DNA from: Splendidivirga corallicola
GTDB lineage: Bacteria > Bacteroidota > Bacteroidia > Cytophagales > Cyclobacteriaceae
Reading direction: 5' to 3'
Assembly: GCA_030442035.1 (NCBI GenBank)
Contig: JAUJEA010000013.1
Coordinates: forward strand, 124,001 to 188,000
Length of the DNA: 64,000 nucleotides
The notes beneath the pieces were generated by a model. It was not told the origin of the DNA, ran no database searches, and worked only from the letters and a program-made list of their open reading frames with translations. Each line of letters opens with the position of its first letter. Positions within the stretch are counted from its first letter, which is position 1. The position numbers were made by a program, and so were the translations under genes. Of the stretch, positions 36,470 to 45,797 are shown one piece after another.

Positions 36470-37480
36470 ATGAAAAATCTGGTTTATATAAGCGTGGCTT
36501 TGCTTCTGTGGAATTGTACGGAAAAGTTAAAACAGTCTGAGAATTCTAATCCTGATGCGACCGTTGATAGGGTAGCTGTGCCGGCAGTAATATGGAATAA
36601 AGTGGACACTGTTGATGTGGCTGATTTCAATGGTGATTTGCAAGCTGGCAAACTTACATTGGATGTAGGTGTTTATTTTCCTTCAAATCTGGACCCAGGC
36701 TTCAACAAAGTGACATTACCTCGAATAATCGAGAGTATTCAGGCGGCGAAAGAAATATATGCCCCCACCGGTGTTCAGATCAATCTGCTTTGGGTGAAAA
36801 CCGGGAAGGTTGACCCTCGCTTCTTTTCCATCCAGGCTAATGAAACACCTGGTGTACCAAAGACTGAATACGTAAATATGTACGAACACATGAAACGCCA
36901 TCCTTCCGAGTTGACGGAGGAAACGAAATCTGCGATTGAAAGTATTATAGAACCTCATCCGGATAATCACCGGACCATGTATCTGATTGTTTTGCAGGAT
37001 GTTTTCTTTCCGTTCCTTGAAGTTGCCGAGGGTCGCAACTGGATGATCAAATCGGTCCGTACAGGAGGGCTTTCTTTTCCTACTTATTCCTATTGTAATA
37101 CAATTCCGGCTCCTTATCGTGGCATTATTACCATTACTAACCTTTCACGGCCCGACCGTTATCGCAGAACTGTGGCTCATGAAATAGGGCATAAAGCAAT
37201 TAATGTAAGCCATGAATACAATGAGATCAATCCCGAGAACGAAGTTTTTGCTGAAGGTGGATTGATGGTATATGGCCAGGGTGAAGAAATTCCTTCAGGG
37301 GAAAAAGGCAGGTGGCATTTGGAAAGGTTACACCTTTCTCCGTTTCTCTATAAATTGAACGACAATGGCACTAAAGAATGGAACCCTGATTACCAAGAGG
37401 GTGGTCATTACTACGATCCGATCTATGGAGACAAAGTGGTCCATTTTAGCGGTGTGCCCGAAATTGATAAGGATTGGTAG
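36470..37480 (+). CDS. Zinc-metalloprotease-like lipoprotein (HEIGH motif)
   Basis: A 336-residue lipoprotein (candidate Cys16 in LLLWNC). The C-terminal half has TVAHEIGHKAINVSHEYN, an HExxH zinc site with a further His-Glu six residues on, preceded by GIITITNLSRPDRYRR. The spacing is one residue longer than the metzincin HExxHxxGxxH, so the family is uncertain. The N-terminal half (TLDVGVYFPSN..IYAPTGVQINLLWV) resembles the region before the zinc helix in secreted peptidases. Substrate unknown. Confidence 0.7.
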   Translation: MKNLVYISVALLLWNCTEKLKQSENSNPDATVDRVAVPAVIWNKVDTVDVADFNGDLQAGKLTLDVGVYFPSNLDPGFNKVTLPRIIESIQAAKEIYAPTGVQINLLWVKTGKVDPRFFSIQANETPGVPKTEYVNMYEHMKRHPSELTEETKSAIESIIEPHPDNHRTMYLIVLQDVFFPFLEVAEGRNWMIKSVRTGGLSFPTYSYCNTIPAPYRGIITITNLSRPDRYRRTVAHEIGHKAINVSHEYNEINPENEVFAEGGLMVYGQGEEIPSGEKGRWHLERLHLSPFLYKLNDNGTKEWNPDYQEGGHYYDPIYGDKVVHFSGVPEIDKDW

Positions 37481-37806
37481 ATATCAGTTTTGAGTTTTTA
37501 GTTTTGAATTTTGAGTTGAACAACTACGGTAAAATCACCTTTTATCATCCCTGAATTTTCGTAATGAAATGAAGAGAATATCCGGGATCCCCATCTCAAT
37601 AAGTTGCAAATTGAATATCAATGTACAGCTTTCGAGTACTAATCAGGAGATTCCTGATCTCCGCTACGCTTTGTCAGGAATGATTTTTGGTAGTTTATTG
37701 TGTAATAAACTGTTTGGTCAAATTCTTAATCCATTCTTTTAGTGCCTTCTTTTGGTCTTAGTGGGAGGCTAAAACCAGTAGAGCAACATATAACTTAGGA
37801 CTCTCA
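37481..37806. other. 326-bp gap between convergent genes
   Basis: No gene recognised. It begins with a TTTTGAGTTTTTAGTT-type low-complexity run like those around the four-helix-bundle gene at 41.9 kb, and contains a REP-like palindrome (separate entry). Confidence 0.5.
37642..37685. repeat. REP-like palindromic sequence
   Basis: ATCAGGA (37642-37648) pairs with TCCTGAT (37652-37658), and ATTCCTGA (37650-37657) pairs with TCAGGAAT (37674-37681). The GAGATTCCTG..CAGGAATGA layout is shared with the inner part of the MITE at 57952-58084. Confidence 0.6.
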
Positions 37807-38529
37807 CTATTTAATATTTTGCAAGACTTCCTCAAAGTTGGGATTGACCTCTCTGGCAAATAGCATCGCCGGATGATCAGGTTCCAGGTCATTATAATAG
37901 AATTGCATTCCTTTGGCCTTTTCCTCATCCAATTGTTTTGCGAGCCCTTGAAGTCCTTTCGAATAAGATTCGTACCCTTCTCCTTCGTTTTTCTTCTTGA
38001 CAATCAACAGAAAGGCGCCTTCGGCAAATGGAGCTTCCCAGCCTGTAGGCATATTTGATCCAAAATGAAACAATGAACCAGCTTCCATTACCTGTCTTTT
38101 GCCCTCACTACACAATACCCATTTTCCGCTTACCGTATAGACTATACTTTCTGTGGGATGGGGATGCTCGGATAGGAACATTCCCGGCTGAAGCTCAATA
38201 AAAAAAGACCTCATCTCTTCGGCAAAAAGTAAAGGGCCAAAAATACCTTCATGCGTAAAAACACCAACGCTTTCTACGGCATCAGCAATATTTGTAATGA
38301 TTTCTATATTAGTAGCATGCTGAATATATTCAGGTGCATATTCAGTAGCTTCAATTACCTGAGCATCCAGTGTATCAATTTGGCTATTGTCAACACCTTC
38401 TGCATGCGAATGTCCATGTCCTGCTGTGTCGCCTTCATGGGTATGTCCGTGCTCTTCGGTTTGTGTTTGCTGCTGACTGCATGCCCATATCATAGGGACC
38501 ATCAGCATTAAGATGATCTTCAATTTCAT
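37807..38529 (-). CDS. His-rich cupin lipoprotein of the metal-efflux operon
   Basis: A 240-residue lipoprotein (lipobox MIWAC, Cys17) with a His-rich linker (HGHTHEGDTAGHGHSH, about 27-42) followed by a cupin fold (about 100-180: MFLSEHPHPTESIVYTVSGKWVL, EAGSLFHFGSNMPTGWEAPF). The cupin His residues (EHPHP, LFHFG) could bind metal. It is the last gene of the efflux operon, 77 bp after the RND pump gene. Possible periplasmic metal binder or sensor. Confidence 0.8.
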   Translation of the reverse strand: MKLKIILMLMVPMIWACSQQQTQTEEHGHTHEGDTAGHGHSHAEGVDNSQIDTLDAQVIEATEYAPEYIQHATNIEIITNIADAVESVGVFTHEGIFGPLLFAEEMRSFFIELQPGMFLSEHPHPTESIVYTVSGKWVLCSEGKRQVMEAGSLFHFGSNMPTGWEAPFAEGAFLLIVKKKNEGEGYESYSKGLQGLAKQLDEEKAKGMQFYYNDLEPDHPAMLFAREVNPNFEEVLQNIK

Positions 38530-38606
38530 AATGGTAAGTTTAGGTTACATTAAATTTATTTATAATATGCTATTCCTCATTATGTGATTTCATTGTTTTT
38601 TACATA

Positions 38607-41600
38607 TCAAGAACTCCTTTCCTTTGATAACAATTGATATACACATGGTATTACAACCAGGTTTAAGAGCGTCGCGGATAACAAGCCTCCCAGAATGACT
38701 ACAGCCATTGGGCTCTGAATTTCATTTCCCGGTTCACCTCCTTTTAGAGCCAATGGTATCAAAGCTAGTCCGGTGGTAAATGCAGTCATCAATATAGGAT
38801 TTAATCTGTCTAAGGCCCCGGTGAGAATTAGATCCAAGCCCTTTAATTTTTCCCTCCGTAGATCTTCATAACGAGATACCAGTAAGATCCCATTGCGTGT
38901 AGCAATACCGAATAAGCTGATAAACCCAATCGTTGCTGCGATACTAATAATACCGGAAGTAAAGTATACAATCAAAATACCTCCAATCAATGACAAGGGC
39001 AAGTTAACCAATACCACAGAGGCCAGTTTTACGGATTTAAATTCAAAGTATAACAGTAAAAAGATCACCAGGATAGCTAATACGGCTGTGATCAACAATA
39101 ACTGTGAGGCTTTCTCCTCACTTTCAAACTGACCTCCGTATTCCACTCTATAGCCTTCAGGCATCCTGATGTCATTCTCAATTATTTCTTGAATTTCGTT
39201 CACAGCACTTCTCAGATCACGTCCCTGTACGTTAGCTGCCACTACGATTTTACGTTGCACATCTTCACGGCTGATGGTATTCGGACTGCTTACTGAAGCT
39301 ATAGCAGCCAATTGGTTCAAGTTGGTTTGACCTCCATTTGGTAAACTAATGAGGGCTGTTTTAATATTCTCAATTTTGTTCCTTGATTCTTTTCTGAATC
39401 GCACCACCAGATCAAAATATTCCTGCCCTTCGTAAATTTCTCCTGCCTTTTCTCCTGCAAAAGCAATATCCACTTGTTCTAACAAATCGTTTACTGTCAT
39501 TCCATAGGCTGCCAGCATCTGACGTTTAGGAGTGATCCTGAGCTGTGGTACTTCAATTTGTTGGTCTACTGCTACATCCGCCAATCCCTGCACCGATTGA
39601 ATCCTCTGTTCAATGCTTTTGCCGATATCAAATAGTTGTTGCAAATCTGATCCAAAAATCTTTATAGCTATATTAGCCCGGGTACCTGATAGCATATGGT
39701 CAATGCGATGGGCAATTGGTTGCCCAAGTGTGATATTTACACCGGGAACAACACTTAACTTGGTTCTTACTTCTTCGAAAAAAGCTTCTTTGCTTTTATC
39801 CGTCAGTGCAAACGGAACATCAATTTCAGCAGCGTTTACACCTTGGGCATGCTCATCTAACTCTGCCCTTCCTGTTCTTCTTGTCACAACCTGTACCTCG
39901 GGCATTTCAAGTAAAAGCTTTTCAACCAGATTTCCTGTCTTATTACTTTCCTCGAGCGACATACCCGGTGGCCCTACCACGCTAATCACTAGAGATCCTT
40001 CATTAAATTCGGGCAAAAAGCTCCTGCCTAGTTGTGTTGAAAGTACAAGACTGACCAAAAAAACTGCAATGGTCAAACCCACGACCGTTTTAGGAATTCC
40101 TAATGCCTTGGTTAAAACCTTGGAATATTGCTTCTGAAGCCATCGTTCGGCTTTTGTTCCTTCAGCTTGTTTACCCAACAATTTTTTACTCTTTAACAGA
40201 TAGGAGCACAGCACAGGGGTTAAAGTAACGGCAACCACCAGGGAAGTGAGTATGGATGTGATAAAGGCAATACCCAAAGGTTGGAGTAAACGACCTTCCA
40301 TTCCTCCCAGAAAAAACAATGGTATAAATGATACTATAATGATTAATGTGGCAATTATAATGGAGCTTCTTATTTCGATAGATGCATGTTGGACTACTTT
40401 TAATACAGGCAATTGCTCATTTTTTGGCTTTCGAATATTTTCTCGCAATCGCTTAAATACATTTTCTACATCAATGATCGCATCGTCCACCAAGGCACCA
40501 ATGGCAATAGCCATTCCACCCAGACTCATCGTATTGATGGTATAACCCAATAATTTCAATACAATGATTGACACCAACAGTGAAATGGGAATGGCCAAAA
40601 GTGAGATCAGAGTAGTTCTCCAGTTCATCAGGAAAATGAACAAAACAATCATCACAAAAAATGCCCCCTCCATCAGGGTTTGATTCAGGTTGTTGATCGA
40701 CGCCTCAATAAAGTTTGATTGTCTGAATATGTGTGATTTTATTTCCAGGCCTTTTGGTAATGTATTCTTTAAATCCTCTATCGCAGCATCCAGCTTTTCC
40801 GTTAATTCAAGTGTATTAATACCAGGCTGCTTGGAGATGGTTAAAATGATGGAAGGAGAAGCATTCAGCGAACCATCACCAATTTTATCTGCTGGTCCAA
40901 TCTGTACGGTTGCTACATCCTTTATCTTGATGGTTTGTCCATTAACTTGCTTTAGAACTGCTTCTTCAAGATGTTCAACAGAATAAGCCCTGCCACTACC
41001 TTTAATGATATATTGATTTCCATGTTGATTGAAGAATCCTCCGGGAGCACTGACATTGGCTTCCTGCACTTTTTCCAATAGATCGCGAAGCCCAACCTGA
41101 TAGTATTTCAATTTTTCAGGATGAGCAAAGACCTGATATTGCTTGTAATCACCGCCAATAACAATCACATTGGCAATGCCACCAATAGCTTTGATCCTTG
41201 GCCTGATAGTCCAGTCAGATAAAGTCCTTAATTCCATTAATGACAAACTATCGGATGTGACACCCAATAACATAATTTCACCCATGATCGAAGAGATAGG
41301 TGCCATAGTGGGTGTACCAACACCCGTTGGTAAATTTTCACGTACCATAGGGATACGCTCACTTACAATTTGCCTTGCTTTATATATATCGGTTCCCCAT
41401 TCAAACTCCACCCAAACAATGGATATTCCAGCTGCTGATGAGGAACGTATCCTTCGAACATTCGGTGACCCATTCATCGCAGTTTCCAACTGATAGGTCA
41501 CCAACTTTTCTACTTCCTCTGACTCCATCCCATGAGCCTCAGTCAAAATTGTCACTGTTGGGGCAGTCAAATCAGGAAAGACATCTACGTTCATCGTCCT

Positions 41601-41693
41601 GATGATATAAAGACCAGTCACACTTAACACAACAGCTCCCAACAGCACCATAAGCCGGTTGCGGAGAGATAATGATAATATTTTGTTTAGCAC
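38607..41693 (-). CDS. CusA/CzcA-family heavy-metal efflux RND pump
   Basis: A 1028-residue RND transporter of the heavy-metal branch: N-terminal TM1 (MVLLGAVVLSVTGLYII), a large periplasmic loop, the TM4 proton-relay segment GALVDDAIIDVENVFKRL, TM5-6 and a repeat of the layout in the second half ending in LNLVVIPCVYQLL. Length fits the family (about 1030-1050). With the TolC-like and adaptor genes upstream it would form a tripartite pump expelling Cu(I), Zn, Co or Cd; the His-rich partners suggest Zn/Co/Ni or Cu, not decidable from sequence. Confidence 0.95.
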   Translation of the reverse strand: MLNKILSLSLRNRLMVLLGAVVLSVTGLYIIRTMNVDVFPDLTAPTVTILTEAHGMESEEVEKLVTYQLETAMNGSPNVRRIRSSSAAGISIVWVEFEWGTDIYKARQIVSERIPMVRENLPTGVGTPTMAPISSIMGEIMLLGVTSDSLSLMELRTLSDWTIRPRIKAIGGIANVIVIGGDYKQYQVFAHPEKLKYYQVGLRDLLEKVQEANVSAPGGFFNQHGNQYIIKGSGRAYSVEHLEEAVLKQVNGQTIKIKDVATVQIGPADKIGDGSLNASPSIILTISKQPGINTLELTEKLDAAIEDLKNTLPKGLEIKSHIFRQSNFIEASINNLNQTLMEGAFFVMIVLFIFLMNWRTTLISLLAIPISLLVSIIVLKLLGYTINTMSLGGMAIAIGALVDDAIIDVENVFKRLRENIRKPKNEQLPVLKVVQHASIEIRSSIIIATLIIIVSFIPLFFLGGMEGRLLQPLGIAFITSILTSLVVAVTLTPVLCSYLLKSKKLLGKQAEGTKAERWLQKQYSKVLTKALGIPKTVVGLTIAVFLVSLVLSTQLGRSFLPEFNEGSLVISVVGPPGMSLEESNKTGNLVEKLLLEMPEVQVVTRRTGRAELDEHAQGVNAAEIDVPFALTDKSKEAFFEEVRTKLSVVPGVNITLGQPIAHRIDHMLSGTRANIAIKIFGSDLQQLFDIGKSIEQRIQSVQGLADVAVDQQIEVPQLRITPKRQMLAAYGMTVNDLLEQVDIAFAGEKAGEIYEGQEYFDLVVRFRKESRNKIENIKTALISLPNGGQTNLNQLAAIASVSSPNTISREDVQRKIVVAANVQGRDLRSAVNEIQEIIENDIRMPEGYRVEYGGQFESEEKASQLLLITAVLAILVIFLLLYFEFKSVKLASVVLVNLPLSLIGGILIVYFTSGIISIAATIGFISLFGIATRNGILLVSRYEDLRREKLKGLDLILTGALDRLNPILMTAFTTGLALIPLALKGGEPGNEIQSPMAVVILGGLLSATLLNLVVIPCVYQLLSKERSS

Positions 41694-41696
41694 TTT

Positions 41697-41927
41697 TTTT
41701 AGTTTTAAGTTTTTAGTTCTTAGTTTTTAGTTAAATCAGTACATACTGATTCATAAAAAACTCAACACTCACAGCTTTATAGTTTTAAGTTTTAAGTCTT
41801 TAGTTTTTAGTTAAGGTTACAATTAAAGATTCATATCTTTTTAATTTTAAGTTTTGATCTCTAGTTCTCATCTTCAGTTAAAGTAGCGTGACAACTAACT
41901 AAAAACTCAACACTTAAAACTCACAAC
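41697..41927. repeat. Direct repeat copy A flanking the four-helix-bundle gene
   Basis: About 230 bp of TTTTAGTTCTTAGTTTTTAGTT-like low complexity, then a more conserved core (41811-41900) ending in an ACTAAAAACTCAACACTT-type run that is the inverse of the start. The core recurs at 42428-42518 with high similarity. It abuts the stop codon of the four-helix-bundle gene and contains a small hairpin (AATCAGTA / TACTGATT). Confidence 0.85.
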
Positions 41928-42275
41928 TCATTTACTCTGGGTTGTTTTTACAATCGATGTCAATAGTCGTATCAGCTCATTGCAGGATTCCATCTCTTTT
42001 TTATAATCGTATATCACAAGTTGACTTTTCTGCAGAAGCATCAACCAATAACTCGTTTCTCTAGCTTCTTTTGAAGAAATAGACATCTTTGCTATGAAAT
42101 CCTTTCTGCTTTGTCCTGCAAGTGCTTCTGATATGTTAGCGCCTATTGATGTGCCACTTCTCAGAAGTTGCTTGGACAGAACAAATTCTTTATTAGTTCG
42201 AAGAACCTTATACAGTTCGATAATTTCCAATGCAAAGGCAATAGCCTTTTGGTATACAATGCTTTTCTTTTCCAC
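41928..42275 (-). CDS. Four-helix bundle protein (23S rRNA IVS-protein family)
   Basis: A 115-residue all-helical protein of the family named after proteins encoded in 23S rRNA intervening sequences: KSIVYQKAIAFALEIIELYKVL, FVLSKQLLRSGTSIGANISEALAGQSRKDFIAKMSISSKEARETSYWLMLL. Relatives form pentamers and the DGR accessory protein bAvd shares the fold. It sits between the adaptor and pump genes of the metal operon, same strand, and each side carries a copy of the same repeat, so it looks inserted rather than native. Confidence 0.92.
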   Translation of the reverse strand: MEKKSIVYQKAIAFALEIIELYKVLRTNKEFVLSKQLLRSGTSIGANISEALAGQSRKDFIAKMSISSKEARETSYWLMLLQKSQLVIYDYKKEMESCNELIRLLTSIVKTTQSK

Positions 42276-42285
42276 AGCTTTTATA

Positions 42286-42546
42286 GTTTTTAGTTCTTAG
42301 TTTTGAGTTTTTAGTTAAATATGTTCATGTTGACTCATTGTTGAGCTCAACACTTTCAGCTTTTTTAGTTTTCAGTTAATGCAGACAAACTTTATAACTT
42401 TTATAATCTTTAGTCCCTAGTTTTTGGTTAAGGTCACAATTAAAGATTCGTAACTTTTTAATTTTAAGTTTTTGGTCTCTAGCTCTCATCTTCAGTTAAA
42501 GTAGCGTGACAACTAACTGAAAACTTAAAACTAAAAACTCATAACT
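42286..42546. repeat. Direct repeat copy B flanking the four-helix-bundle gene
   Basis: Second copy of the repeat described at 41697-41927, about 260 bp, core 42428-42518. It abuts the adaptor gene's stop codon exactly as copy A abuts the four-helix-bundle stop codon. It contains a TGTTGAGCTCAACA palindrome. Ends are inverted relative to each other as in a MITE. Confidence 0.85.
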
Positions 42547-44055
42547 CTAATGAGCGTGCCCATGCGCAGGGGTTTGTCCTGACATGGAGGCCATTTTTAC
42601 CTGATAGGCTCCTTTGGTGACCACTGCTTCTCCTGCGTGCAAACCTTGTTTTATTTCCACGTATTGACCATTTCTTCTGCCAGGTGTCACAGGCCTTCTT
42701 TCAAAGCTTTCACCGCTGAGCTGTACTATAACAGCGTATGCTCCATAGTCTTCCAGCAGTGCAGTTTCGGGAACTATTAAGCTTTTTTCCGTATTGCCAA
42801 TAGCAACCTGAACCTCCGTAAAACCTCCCTCAGGCATTTGCACTGCCTCATTTACCTGGGCATAAATAGGTATCAAAGGCTCATCTCCATCTACCTCCTT
42901 TCCGATCGACAGGACGGATCCACCTGACTCATTGATGCTCGACCATTCCCCAGATCGGGGTTGATACCAAATATTATGGATTGATTCAAGGGACAGGGCA
43001 TAAGCCGGACTAACCCGAATTTCCAATAATCTTGATTGGTGTGTGCCTAGTGAGATCAAGGTGTTTCCTTCTTCTGCATAAGCACCGTTAGTGACAGCTA
43101 TTGTTTTGATAAAACCATCAAAAGGAGCCCTTATCTGTTTGCCTCCTGATGAATATCCTGATCGCAAAGTTTCATAAGAGGCTTTGGCTATAAGATACTC
43201 ATTCTCCACCTGCTCGAATTCCGATTTGGCAACAATGCCGGATTCATGCAGTTGCTTTTTTCGCTCAAATGTGGCCTTCGCTTTTTCATAAGCTGCTTTG
43301 GCTTTGTCAATCTCTGCTTGCAGGTTATTTGCCGTCAGTTCTTGGCTATTGATGGTTGCAAGGAGCTGACCTTTTTTGACACTTATGCCCTCCGTGAGAT
43401 TTTTCTTAGCGAAAACAACAACGCCACTCGTATTGGCAACAAGGGATTTATGAGCCCCCGGAGCAGCTTTCCAAATGCCCGATGAAGGAATGATGTCATG
43501 TATCTCTCTTTCAATCACTGAGGAGGTTTGAAAATCGATCTTCCATGCCTGCTCCTTTAGAAAACTAATGGTTCCCGAAGGTTCATCCTGACCCCCAAGT
43601 TGATTATCAGCCTCATCACTATTTGCGAAGACTGTCACCTTATCAATGACTATTCTATCTTGAAAGTCAGGTGTTTCGAGATTAAAAACCAATTGATAAA
43701 CTCCTGCTTCCTTGGGTTGTAATGAAGGGGTAAATATGCCGGGAGATGAAGGCTGGTCCACTTTATGTCGTATCCCTTTATTGCCTTTAACCAGACTTAC
43801 TGTTACATTTCCCTCTCTCACTGGCCGATGCTTCTCAAGTTTAGTGAAATGGGCTGCAAACCTGCTGGTCTTGTTTACCACCAAGGCAGGAAATTCCACA
43901 AATAATTCTGTTTTGTCAGTCCAAATGGTGGTGTCAACAGTTGCTGTTGCGCTTGTTTGGTGGCTATGTCCTTGCGGACCATGGGTATGTCCCTGGTTCT
44001 GATTAGCATTGCAAGCAACCATGACTAGTGCAACTATTATAAGAAAGTATCTCAT
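42547..44055 (-). CDS. CusB-type RND efflux periplasmic adaptor lipoprotein
   Basis: Started at 44055 (ATG), a 502-residue lipoprotein (lipobox VMVAC) with a short His-rich stretch right after the lipid anchor (GHTHGPQGHSH) and again at the C-terminus (AHGHAH). An N-terminal beta-sandwich region (about 45-150) is followed by the adaptor core: biotinyl-lipoyl half-motifs around ANTSGVVVFAKKNLTEGISVKKGQLLATI, a hairpin rich in Lys/Glu, and IRAPFDGFIKTIAVTNGAYAEEG. The upstream ATG at 44103 would put 16 residues before the signal. Links pump and outer-membrane channel. Confidence 0.92.
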   Translation of the reverse strand: MRYFLIIVALVMVACNANQNQGHTHGPQGHSHQTSATATVDTTIWTDKTELFVEFPALVVNKTSRFAAHFTKLEKHRPVREGNVTVSLVKGNKGIRHKVDQPSSPGIFTPSLQPKEAGVYQLVFNLETPDFQDRIVIDKVTVFANSDEADNQLGGQDEPSGTISFLKEQAWKIDFQTSSVIEREIHDIIPSSGIWKAAPGAHKSLVANTSGVVVFAKKNLTEGISVKKGQLLATINSQELTANNLQAEIDKAKAAYEKAKATFERKKQLHESGIVAKSEFEQVENEYLIAKASYETLRSGYSSGGKQIRAPFDGFIKTIAVTNGAYAEEGNTLISLGTHQSRLLEIRVSPAYALSLESIHNIWYQPRSGEWSSINESGGSVLSIGKEVDGDEPLIPIYAQVNEAVQMPEGGFTEVQVAIGNTEKSLIVPETALLEDYGAYAVIVQLSGESFERRPVTPGRRNGQYVEIKQGLHAGEAVVTKGAYQVKMASMSGQTPAHGHAH

Positions 44056-44174
44056 CTTTATTAAGTTCAAATCATTTATATAAATGCCAATTAATAATTT
44101 CACTCATTTTTAGGTGAAACAGCGTTTATCAATCAGACTTATGGATTCCCAATAATTGTCAAATCAGGAGTTAT

Positions 44175-44429
44175 TTAATGACTGTGATGCGTACTACCAT
44201 CTTCATGAGTATGTGTGGAATCTGTGTCCACTTTTGATGAATCACCTTCAATGGTAAATTCCTCCTGTTCATGATGATCATCATGCTCATGGTCGGCTGT
44301 ACCTTCTTCATGGGTATGGCCGTGTTCACTGGTTTCGTGGTCATGACCATGCTCATTATTAGTGCTTTTTGATGAACATGAAACAGAGCATAATACTATT
44401 AAGGCAATGAAGAGATTTGAGATTTTCAT
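44175..44429 (-). CDS. Small His/Asp/Glu-rich lipoprotein
   Basis: An 84-residue lipoprotein (lipobox SVSC) whose whole mature part is metal-ligand rich (HGHDHETSEHGHTHEEG.., HEHDDHHEQEE, ending HTHEDGSTHHSH). There is no folded domain. Located between the TolC-like and adaptor genes in the efflux operon, it probably buffers or passes metal ions at the membrane surface. Composition alone supports metal binding; it is not a recognised family. Confidence 0.85.
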   Translation of the reverse strand: MKISNLFIALIVLCSVSCSSKSTNNEHGHDHETSEHGHTHEEGTADHEHDDHHEQEEFTIEGDSSKVDTDSTHTHEDGSTHHSH

Positions 44430-44448
44430 AATTTCTATCGTTTTAATT

Positions 44449-45633
44449 TTATAATTGATGTTTTAATAATTCAGCTATCAACTGATTAAGTTCTTTTTCC
44501 ATTTGAAGCAATGTGTTAAAGGCCTGTCGGTAAAACTGCAATTCCGTATAGTATTCTATGAAGGAGATTTCACCGAGTTGATAAGCTTCAAGCAATAGTG
44601 CATCACTATGAAGTCCGCTAAGGGTACTTTGATACTCTTTGAATTTACCCAACAGTAACTGGTATTCATTGAACTGTTTTTGGAAGTTCGAATAGATCTC
44701 TAAAACATAAGCATCGGTAAAAGTTTGTTGATACCTATATTGAGATCTGGCAGCTTTTATTTTGTTCCTGTTATTCCAGAGCGGGATGGAAAGCCCTCCG
44801 TAAAACCCGGAGAAGGTTTCCCCTGATACACCCTGATGATTGAACCCTGCCGTAAGATTGGGCAATGCTTTGTTTTTTGATAGCTTTATTTGTTGGAGAG
44901 CCACTTCTTGCTTTCGTTCAAGAATCTTGACAGCAGGATCGTTGGTCTTTTTATCTTGCCAAATACTGTCTAATGAATAGCTATTCAAGCTGCCCGAATA
45001 ACTCGATTGATCAAACAATACTTCATTTCCACCATTCAGTTTTTGAAGCAATAGCAGTAGGTTGTGCTTATCATTTTCAATTTGTTGAATGGTAAACTGT
45101 TCCTGCATCCAGGCTATTTTGGCTTTGTTTAATTCCAGAATTCCAACCTGTTCTTTTTCAAATAACTCCCGGATTTGCTCAAATACCTGATTTGCCTGCT
45201 GTACTCTTAACTGTTCTACTGCTATTTTTTTGTTCAGATAAATTAATTCTAAACAATGTTGTTTGGCAGGTAACAAAAGCTCTTGTCTAAGGACTGCATA
45301 TTCCAGCTTTAATGCTTCAACTTGCTGTTCGATTAATCCTTTACGAACAGCATAAACCGATGGGAATTCAAACGATTGTGATATCTGGAATTCCGTATAA
45401 TCACCACTTGTATGCGTGCCAAATGGAAGATAGTAAGCTGTCGCCTGTGGATCAGGTAGATTATTACCCGCTTTTAATTCAAGTCGCTTACTTTCTATCA
45501 AAGCCGCATGTGTTTGCAGTGATTTGTTGTTTTGCTCGATTTCGCGTAATACCTTATCTATATCATTGGTTTGCGCAATCACGCTCAATGAACAAAGGCA
45601 CACGCTCAAAGCGAGTACAATGCTTTTATTCAA
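44449..45633 (-). CDS. TolC-family outer membrane channel (CusC/CzcC-like)
   Basis: A 394-residue exported protein (signal ending VIAQ) with two TolC-type helical repeats (LREIEQNNKSLQTHAALIESKRLELKAGNNLPDPQATAYYLPFG; VKILERKQEVALQQIKLSKNKALPNLTAGFNHQGVSG) and the SIPLWNNRNKIKAARSQY segment. Shorter than E. coli TolC, as usual for metal-branch members. First structural gene of the tripartite pump, 20 bp before the small His-rich lipoprotein. Confidence 0.92.
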   Translation of the reverse strand: MNKSIVLALSVCLCSLSVIAQTNDIDKVLREIEQNNKSLQTHAALIESKRLELKAGNNLPDPQATAYYLPFGTHTSGDYTEFQISQSFEFPSVYAVRKGLIEQQVEALKLEYAVLRQELLLPAKQHCLELIYLNKKIAVEQLRVQQANQVFEQIRELFEKEQVGILELNKAKIAWMQEQFTIQQIENDKHNLLLLLQKLNGGNEVLFDQSSYSGSLNSYSLDSIWQDKKTNDPAVKILERKQEVALQQIKLSKNKALPNLTAGFNHQGVSGETFSGFYGGLSIPLWNNRNKIKAARSQYRYQQTFTDAYVLEIYSNFQKQFNEYQLLLGKFKEYQSTLSGLHSDALLLEAYQLGEISFIEYYTELQFYRQAFNTLLQMEKELNQLIAELLKHQL

Positions 45634-45797
45634 TTGTTTGAAATTTATGGTTTGTTGATGTTGTGAGACTATAGGTTAATCATACCCTTGCATGTCTCTG
45701 AAATTACCTCAGGCATTGCCTGTGCTTGTAATATGATTTAATGATTGAATCAATAATTGGATGGACAGGATTTGATAAATCGCCCATCATCTACTGA

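Noticed and set aside
41928-42275. Four-helix-bundle gene as accessory protein (Avd) of a diversity-generating retroelement
   Set aside because: No reverse transcriptase, template repeat or variable repeat pair is present nearby.
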